Source of the DNA: JANNWF01 sp038205755
Lineage (GTDB): Bacteria; Pseudomonadota; Gammaproteobacteria; Xanthomonadales; Xanthomonadaceae
Assembly: GCA_038205755.1 (NCBI GenBank)
Contig: JBBRBN010000015.1
Location: 1-59,735, forward strand
DNA length: 59,735 bases
Direction: 5' to 3'
The notes under the pieces were generated by a model. That model was given only the letters and a program-made list of their open reading frames with translations. It did not search any database and was not told the origin of the DNA. Both the position numbers and the translations under genes were made by a program. Numbering within the stretch: position 1 is the first letter of the stretch; every line of letters begins with the position of its first letter. Below, in pieces: positions 54,662 to 59,735 of this stretch.

Positions 54662-55446
54662 ATCTTGACCTGCTCGGCAAGCACGCCCTGGTCTGCGGCG
54701 GCTCGGAGGGCATCGGCAATGCGACGGCACACGAACTCGCCCGGATGGGCGCCGATGTCACCCTGCTCGCCCGTCGCGAAGAAGCCCTGCGCGACGCGGC
54801 GGCAGCGCTGCCTTGCATTCACCCGACCCAGCGTCACGGCTGGATCGCGGTCGACGTGGCGGATGCGGCGACGCTGCGCGCCAAGGTCGACGCCGTGGTC
54901 GCCGCCCATCCAGTGCAGATCCTGATTCACAACAGCGGCGGTCCGCCCGGCGGGCCGCTGGCCAAAGCGACGCCCGAGGCGCTCCTGGCGGTGTTCCAGC
55001 AGCACCTGATTGCCGGCCATGTGCTGGTGCAGGCGCTGCTGCCGGGAATGCAGAGGGCCCGCTTCGGGCGCATCGTCAATGTGATCTCGACCTCGGTGAA
55101 AGAACCCATTGCCGGCCTGGGCGTCTCCAACACCATCCGCGGCGCCGTCGCCAGCTGGTCCAAGACGCTGGCCAGCGAATTGGCAGCGGACGGCATCACC
55201 GTCAACAATCTGCTGCCGGGCTTCACCGACACCTCGCGCTTGAGCGGATTGATCCGCGCCACCGCGGCCAGCAGCGGGCGCAGCGAGGAGGACATCGCTG
55301 CCGGCATGCGTGCCAGCGCGCCGGCCGGCCGGTTTGCGCGCCCGGAGGAGCCCGCGGCCGCCATCGCTTTCCTGTGCTCGCCAGCCGCTGCGTATATCAA
55401 CGGCATCAACCTGCCGGTCGACGGAGGCCGCACCCGTTCGCTCTGA
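54658..55446 (+). CDS. SDR-family protein with altered catalytic motif
   Basis: The protein is 262 residues with a Rossmann fold, CGGSEGIGNATAHELARMG, and IHNSGGPPGGPLAKATPE. The ISTSVKEPIAGLGVSNTIR stretch holds the place of the catalytic YxxxK; here Tyr reads as Ser and Lys as Arg (SNTIR). NNLLPGFTDT and LPVDGGRTRSL are normal for the family. Activity by the classical mechanism is doubtful; a subfamily with the same change appears to exist in bacteria. It overlaps the PaiB-like gene by ATGA and ends the operon. Confidence 0.86.
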   Translation: MNLDLLGKHALVCGGSEGIGNATAHELARMGADVTLLARREEALRDAAAALPCIHPTQRHGWIAVDVADAATLRAKVDAVVAAHPVQILIHNSGGPPGGPLAKATPEALLAVFQQHLIAGHVLVQALLPGMQRARFGRIVNVISTSVKEPIAGLGVSNTIRGAVASWSKTLASELAADGITVNNLLPGFTDTSRLSGLIRATAASSGRSEEDIAAGMRASAPAGRFARPEEPAAAIAFLCSPAAAYINGINLPVDGGRTRSL

Positions 55447-55978
55447 CCGCGCTGGACGGGGCCGCGCTGCCCGCGATTTGCTCGGTTTGGCCCGCGCCGT
55501 GACCGCGTCGCAGGCGACACTGCGCGCCCGCATCGCCAACGGCCATCCCATGTTCAGATTGGTGCCTGTCCTGTGCTGCCTTGCCTTCTTGTTTGTGGCG
55601 CCGCTGCGGGCGCAGGTGATCGTCGAAGCGCATGGCGTTGCTGATCTGTTTCGTGCCGAAGGTCTCCAGAGCACCTTCGTGCTCGCCACCCGCGGCGCGC
55701 CTGCCGTGCTGGCCCACGATGCGATCCGCGCCGCCAGGCGCTTCATGCCGGCGTCGACCTTCAAGATTCCCAACACGCTGATCGGACTGGCCACCGGCGC
55801 GGTCGCGAGTGGCGACGAGGTGTTGCCGTTCGGCGGTGGCCCGCAGTTTCTCCCGCAGGGGGAGCGCGACATGCCGCTGCGCGAAGCCATGCCACTGTCC
55901 AATGTCCCGGTGTACCAGGGCGTCGCGCGGCATATTGGTCTGCCGCGCATGCGCGCCGGCGTTGGGCAGCTCGCCTAG

Positions 55979-56316
55979 CAGCCGGTCGGAACGTAGGTTC
56001 TCGAGGCGATTGCTGGCTGCGTGAGGACAGACAACGACGATTCGCAGGCCCATAGCAGCGCTACGGGCCAAGGATTGGCGGCGTGCGCTTTTTTGAACAC
56101 TCGGGCCGCGCAGACGGATTTGCAGCCCGGCCGACCTAGCCCGCATGTTTCATGAATTCGCGCGATGATCGCGCAGGATATTGTTCGCACAGGAGATTCT
56201 CCGAAGGAGCGGCGTAGCGGGCCATACGACCGACTGAGGAAAATCTTCTGTGCGGACAAGAGACAAGCGAGGGCGCGCGAGATTCATGAAACATGCGGGC
56301 TAAGTCCGACAGGCTG
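55979..56316. mobile_element. 338-bp non-autonomous insertion in the beta-lactamase gene
   Basis: Flanked by CTAG on both sides (55975-55978 and 56317-56320). The ends are inverted: CAGCCGGTCGGAACG on the left and GTCCGACAGGCTG on the right. It has no transposase gene and contains MITE copy C near its right end. The same end sequence, CAGCCTGTCGGAC, follows CTAG at 37362-37379. Confidence 0.8.
56137..56302 (-). mobile_element. MITE-like element, copy C (inverted)
   Basis: This 166-bp copy is in reverse orientation to A and B. Its ends, TAGCCCGCATGTTTCATGAA and its complement, match over at least 22 bases. An inner pair TTGTTCGCACAGGAGATT / AATCTTCTGTGCGGACAA extends the hairpin. It is nested in the 338-bp insertion. 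Confidence 0.9.
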
Positions 56317-56860
56317 CTAGGGCTCGATGGAGATCGGCGCTGTTGTCGAGCGCTTCTGGCTGGACGGCCCGCTCACCATCTCGGCGCTGGAACAGGTGCG
56401 CTTTCTGACTCGATTGGCCGAGCAGCGCCTGCCTCTGCCGGTAGCGGTGCAGGCGGCCAGCAGAGAAATCCTGCGGATCGACGCCGGCATTGATCGGCAG
56501 GGTCGAGCCTGGACGCTGTTCGCCAAGAGCGGCTGCCAGACGCGCGAGGGCAGCGACCTCGGCTGGTGGGTCGGATGGCTGGAGCGCGGCGATGACCTGC
56601 CCGTATTTGCGCTCACTGTTGAACTGCAGGCGATTGGCGAGGCGCCACGCCGGATCAGCCTGGGTCGTGCGCTGCTGGTGCGGCGGGGAGCGCTGCCGGC
56701 GGAGTGATCTGGCGGTGGCGCGGCGAATCCAAAGCACCTCAACTCCGGGAAACATCGCGCTCAGGCGCGCTCCTGCAGGGCAGTCGCCTCACGCTGCACT
56801 TCACGATGCTGTGCAGCGACGTCCAGGATACTTCGGCGTCTGTGGACCACTCCAACGCTG

Positions 56861-57682
56861 ATGCCCGAAGGCCCCGAAATCCGCCGCGCTGCCGATCGCC
56901 TCGCCAAGGCTGTGGTCGGCCGACCGCTGGCGGCGGCGTGGTTTCACTTTGCCGATTTGAAGCAGCACGAAGCGAATCTCGTCGGCCGCCGGATCGAGTC
57001 CATCGAACCGCACGGAAAGGCGCTGCTGACGCGCTTTGAGGGCGGGCTGACGCTGTACTCGCACAACCAGCTCTACGGCATCTGGAGAGTCGTTGCGGCC
57101 GGCGCGCGACCGGCCACCACGCGTTCGCTGCGGGTGGCGCTGGACACCGCGCGCAAAAGCATCCTTCTGTACTCGGCGTCAAACGTCTCGATGTGGTCGA
57201 GCAGCGAGATTCACCGACATCCGTTCCTGCAGAAACTGGGTCCCGACGTGCTCGACCCGGCGCTCGACGCGTCCAGCGTGGCGGCGCGGCTGCTCGATGC
57301 GCGATTCTGTCGCCGTCGGCTGGCTGCCCTCCTGCTGGACCAGGGGTTCCTGGCCGGGATGGGCAACTACCTGCGCAGCGAAGTGCTGTTTGTCGCCGGC
57401 CTCGACCCGGACCTGCGACCCACCGACCTGTCGCCCACGCAGTGCCACGCGCTCGCCAAAGCGCTGCTGGAGGTGCCGCGCGCCAGCTACCGCACGCGTG
57501 GCATCCGGCCTGCCCGCGGCATGCGCGCCGACCATCTGGACGAGAGCCCGGAAGGCTTTCGCTTCATGGTGTTCGGCCGCGCCGCCGAACCCTGTCTGCG
57601 TTGCGGCGAGCCGGTCCAGCGCCGCGAACTGGCCGGACGGCGGCTCTACCTGTGCCCGATCTGCCAGCCGACCTCGCGCTGA
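56861..57682 (+). CDS. nei: Endonuclease VIII, base-excision DNA glycosylase
   Basis: This Fpg/Nei-family glycosylase/AP lyase removes oxidised pyrimidines. The 273 residues begin MPEGPEIRRAADRLAK, with catalytic Pro2 and Glu3. The beta-hairpin lysine is in EPHGKALLTRF, followed by TLYSHNQLYGIWRVV. The helix-two-turn-helix has FLAGMGNYLRSEVL, and the C-terminal zinc finger CLRCGEPVQRRELAG with YLCPICQ. It closely follows E. coli Nei in order and length. The 5' flank holds an inverted GCTGCAC/GTGCAGC pair (about 56794-56818). Confidence 0.95.
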   Translation: MPEGPEIRRAADRLAKAVVGRPLAAAWFHFADLKQHEANLVGRRIESIEPHGKALLTRFEGGLTLYSHNQLYGIWRVVAAGARPATTRSLRVALDTARKSILLYSASNVSMWSSSEIHRHPFLQKLGPDVLDPALDASSVAARLLDARFCRRRLAALLLDQGFLAGMGNYLRSEVLFVAGLDPDLRPTDLSPTQCHALAKALLEVPRASYRTRGIRPARGMRADHLDESPEGFRFMVFGRAAEPCLRCGEPVQRRELAGRRLYLCPICQPTSR

Positions 57683-57966
57683 AGCGTCTGGTCAGCAGGT
57701 GCGCGGCGCACCTCGCGACCGGTGCTGGAGAGCGAACTTCGTGAGGGCGAACTTCGCGAACACCACAGGCGACACGGAAATCGGCGCCCGCAAGCGATCA
57801 GCGCTGCAGTGCAGCCCGCCTGCGGCGGCGAGCAGCATACGGATCGACTAACTCGACAGGTCCGTATGACCGAGGTGCGGACATGAATCCGCGGGCGCGC
57901 GACGAGTTCCGGGCGATCACCTCGACCACCTGTGTCCGACACGCTGCCTGCGGTCAGACATCGAGA

Positions 57967-58893
57967 TCAGTCCACAGCTTGTTTGGCAGGCGCGAGCTCC
58001 TGCAGCTCGCGCTTCACGCGCACCGCGCCGCGTCGGGGCCGGATGGGGTGTTGGCGGTCTTCCAGATACGCGCGATTGAAGGCAGCGCCGAACAGCAGGA
58101 TCAACGACGAGTAGTTGACCCAGATCAGCAGCACCACCAGTGAACCGGCAGCACCGTAGGCCGAACCCGGCGCCGAGCGCGCCAGGTATTCGGCGATCAC
58201 CGCACGGCCCACCGTGAACAGCACCGCGCTGAGAAATGCACCTGGCAACACGTCGCGAAAACTCAGAACCACGTCGGGGAGGATGCGAAAGATGGCGGAG
58301 AAGAGCACGGCGACGAGCAGCAACGACAGGCTGAAGTCGGCCACCATCAGCAAGGTGTCGCTCATCGGCAGCCAGCTGTCTGCGTAATTCATCGCGACTC
58401 GCACAGCGATACTGAGCAGCAGCGACACCAGCAACACGAAGCCGATCGCCAGCAGCACGGCCAGCGACATCAGTCGCGCCAACAGCACACGCAGCAGGCC
58501 GCTGCGTGCCGGCTGCGGCGACACTTCCCAGATCGCATTCAGCGCCTTCTGCATCTGCGCGAACACGGTGGTGGCGCCGACGATGATCAGCACAATACCC
58601 AGCGTCGTGGCCCAGACGCCCCTGGCATCGAGCTGCGCGCTCTGCACTGCGACCTGCACGAACTCCGCCGCCTGCGGGCCGATAGCCCCCTGCAGTTCGG
58701 CCATGATCCGGCCCGACGCGGCTTCATCGCCAAGCACCACGCCGACCACCGCCACCGCGACGATCACCACCGGTGCGATCGAGAACACCGTAAAGAACGC
58801 CAGCGCCGCGGCGTATACAAACGCCTGCGACTCGAGCCAGATCGCAAAGGTTCGGCGAATCAAACGGTACATGCGGCGCACTGTTGTCGTCAT
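57967..58893 (-). CDS. YihY/virulence factor BrkB family membrane protein
   Basis: The protein is 308 residues with about six membrane segments, beginning SQAFVYAAALAFFTVFSIAP and VVIVAVAVVGVVLGDEA. TTVFAQMQKALNAIWEVSPQ, RILPDVVLSFRDVLPGAFLS and GAAGSLVVLLIWVNYSSLIL are the family landmarks. Function is unproven; members were once misnamed ribonuclease BN. The start at 58893 (MTTTVRRMYRLIRRTFAIW) fits the family; an in-frame codon at 59028 adds unconserved sequence. It is convergent with nei, separated by 284 bases in which I see only a short direct repeat (GCGAACTTCG, about 57733-57760). Confidence 0.9.
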   Translation of the reverse strand: MTTTVRRMYRLIRRTFAIWLESQAFVYAAALAFFTVFSIAPVVIVAVAVVGVVLGDEAASGRIMAELQGAIGPQAAEFVQVAVQSAQLDARGVWATTLGIVLIIVGATTVFAQMQKALNAIWEVSPQPARSGLLRVLLARLMSLAVLLAIGFVLLVSLLLSIAVRVAMNYADSWLPMSDTLLMVADFSLSLLLVAVLFSAIFRILPDVVLSFRDVLPGAFLSAVLFTVGRAVIAEYLARSAPGSAYGAAGSLVVLLIWVNYSSLILLFGAAFNRAYLEDRQHPIRPRRGAVRVKRELQELAPAKQAVD

Positions 58894-59101
58894 GCAGAGA
58901 CAATATCCGATCTGTCGGGATGATTTGAAGCTCCCGTCGGGCGGCGCTCCGGGCCGCCGTTGTTGAATCAGGAAATAGCGATCACAGATGCGCTCACAGC
59001 AGTGCCTCGAGCGGATCGAATCCGTCAACCGATGACGTGTTCAGCGTCGTCCAGCACTTGCCTTCGTCTGATCATGCGCGGCGCACCCCGGTTGTGGGTC
59101 T

Positions 59102-59215
59102 CCACGTTTTTGGCGGATGTTTTTTGGGTGGGTGTCCACGTCTTTGGGGGGCTCACCGCGTTTTTGGTCCACGTCTTTGGACTGGTGTCCACGTCTTTGG
59201 ACGCACGTCTTTAGG
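59102..59215. repeat. Interspersed CCACGTCTTTGG repeat
   Basis: Five copies of CCACGT(C/T)TTTGG or close variants start at 59102, 59136, 59169, 59189 and 59203, with irregular spacing of 34, 33, 20 and 14 bases. The last is degenerate (GCACGTCTTTAGG). The reverse complement reads CCAAAGACGTGG. Confidence 0.8.
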
Positions 59216-59306
59216 ACGCGCCAACCGCCAGCGTCTCGCCGGACACCGCGACCGCAACGCCGAACATGTCGCCAGCATCAGTGTTGGATGCCTTCAGCTA
59301 CGCCCG
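59211..59306 (-). pseudogene. FG-GAP repeat remnant
   Basis: The minus strand reads RA-stop-LKASNTDAGDMFGVAVA then VSGETLAVGAS-stop. It matches one repeat of the intact gene upstream (RAYLKASNTDAGDRFAVS), with the Tyr codon changed to TAG. This is about 30 codons of a decayed FG-GAP repeat. Confidence 0.75.
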
Positions 59307-59419
59307 CCCCACGTCATGTGTCGGCGCGCTTTTTCGAATCGGCGTGGGAAGGCGTGACCGACACCGTTAAAACTGCCCACGGTCCATTTCCGCTCTGCTG
59401 GCAAATATTCCGCGCTGCA

Positions 59420-59735
59420 TCAATTGCCCTCAAAGCCATTGGCAAAAATAATGGGCCTCATCACAAACCCATAGGTCGCTCCCGCGGACGTCGCGGCGTT
59501 GCTGGCCTGATTGCCAGCTACCCCAGTGGCGGTGCTGGCCTCGCCGGGCGCGCCGACTAAAACGCTAGCGCCGGACACTGCGACGGATACTGCAAAACGG
59601 TCTCCGGCATCGGTGTTGGAGGCTTTCAGGTAGGCCCGCTGCGTCCAGGCCGTGCCGCTGCGCCCGAACACATACGCCGCCCCGGCCTCGGGAGCCGAGT
59701 TGTCGAGCTGATTGCCATTGATGCCCAAAGCGTTG
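59420..59735 (-). CDS. FG-GAP repeat protein, C-terminal part
   Basis: Only the last 105 residues are in the window; the frame runs off the right edge, so the true start is outside. Two FG-GAP (integrin alpha propeller-like) repeats are visible: GNQLDNSAPEAGAAYVFG, then YLKASNTDAGDRFAVSVAVS and GNQASNAATSAGATYGF. The protein ends in RPIIFANGFEGN; an IF-x-x-GFE tail recurs in secreted proteins of Xanthomonadales, which I recall rather than have searched. It is likely a secreted or surface calcium-binding propeller. Confidence 0.85.
   Translation of the reverse strand, partial: NALGINGNQLDNSAPEAGAAYVFGRSGTAWTQRAYLKASNTDAGDRFAVSVAVSGASVLVGAPGEASTATGVAGNQASNAATSAGATYGFVMRPIIFANGFEGN

Larger units (their letters stand above)
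55550..56707 (+). pseudogene. Class D beta-lactamase gene split by an insertion
   Basis: The 5' part (55550-55978) encodes a signal peptide (FRLVPVLCCLAFLFVAPLRA), the active-site tetrad STFK in FMPASTFKIPNTLIGL, and SNVPVYQ (SxV motif), then stops at TAG 55976. The 3' part (56321-56707) resumes in the same frame: SMEIGAVVERFWLDGPLTIS, EQVRFLTRL, the KSG motif in LFAKSGCQT, and GWWVGWLERG. Together they give about 270 residues, the normal OXA-type length. Between them lies a 338-bp insertion flanked by CTAG. The Tyr of the YGN-like motif falls exactly at the junction. The gene is almost certainly inactive. Confidence 0.88.
58894..59419. other. 526-bp gap with repeat and pseudogene debris
   Basis: The gap holds the CCACGTCTTTGG repeat and the FG-GAP remnant described separately. 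The rest (58894-59095 and 59307-59419) shows no supported gene. Confidence 0.5.

Noticed and set aside
57883..58143. Small plus-strand open frame after nei
   Set aside because: It overlaps the end of the YihY-family gene and shows no recognisable features.

Overview
The window is high-GC, densely coding bacterial DNA, most probably from a gammaproteobacterium of the Xanthomonadales/Lysobacterales type. This is inferred, not measured. The grounds are a pilH-type regulator, a RoxA (uL16 hydroxylase) gene, the order rpsF-rpsR-rplI-dnaB-alr, GTAG-headed REP palindromes like those of Stenotrophomonas, and secreted proteins built from P-domains, FG-GAP repeats and a C-terminal IFANGFE-type tail.

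Layout. 1-8 kb: a secreted P-domain protein (cut by the window edge), a TPR-sulfotransferase, a divergent second trigger factor, and divergent fumC and purB. 8.4-13.3 kb: a korC-korA-korB operon for 2-oxoacid oxidation coupled to NAD(P)/ferredoxin. 13.4-15.6 kb: roxA and a GNAT fusion protein. 15.8-21.7 kb: sucA-sucB-lpd, the classical 2-oxoglutarate dehydrogenase complex, followed by an acuI-like reductase and pilH. 24-36.4 kb, mostly minus strand: a 1,281-residue secreted M14 carboxypeptidase with a coupled partner, a cyclase-FHA protein, a fused branched-chain-type E1, a GNAT, glutaryl-CoA dehydrogenase and SelO. 36.4-44.6 kb: pit, kbp, a PQQ-type sugar dehydrogenase lipoprotein, a secreted carboxylesterase and two signalling-gene remnants. 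45-49.3 kb: alr, dnaB and the rplI-rpsR-rpsF ribosomal operon. 49.5-59.7 kb: a DUF885 protein, iscA, asnS, a short operon ending in a PaiB-like protein and an SDR, a class D beta-lactamase broken by an insertion, nei, a YihY/BrkB membrane protein, and FG-GAP repeat protein debris plus the 3' end of an intact one.

Metabolically the window is rich in thiamine-diphosphate 2-oxoacid chemistry: KorCAB, SucAB-Lpd and an orphan fused E1. Fumarase and glutaryl-CoA dehydrogenase are close by. KorCAB and SucAB-Lpd probably give two parallel routes from 2-oxoglutarate to succinyl-CoA.

The most unusual content is non-coding. (1) A MITE-like family of about 165 bp (ends TAGCCCGCATG...CATGCGGGCTA) has three full copies, one deleted copy and one solo end. 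(2) A 338-bp insertion flanked by CTAG splits a class D beta-lactamase gene and carries one of these MITEs nested inside it. (3) Two REP/BIME clusters each fill a gap between convergent genes. (4) There are several small low-complexity repeat islands. Two signalling pseudogenes stop exactly at MITE ends, which suggests that these elements shaped the local gene decay. No tRNA, rRNA or CRISPR array was seen.
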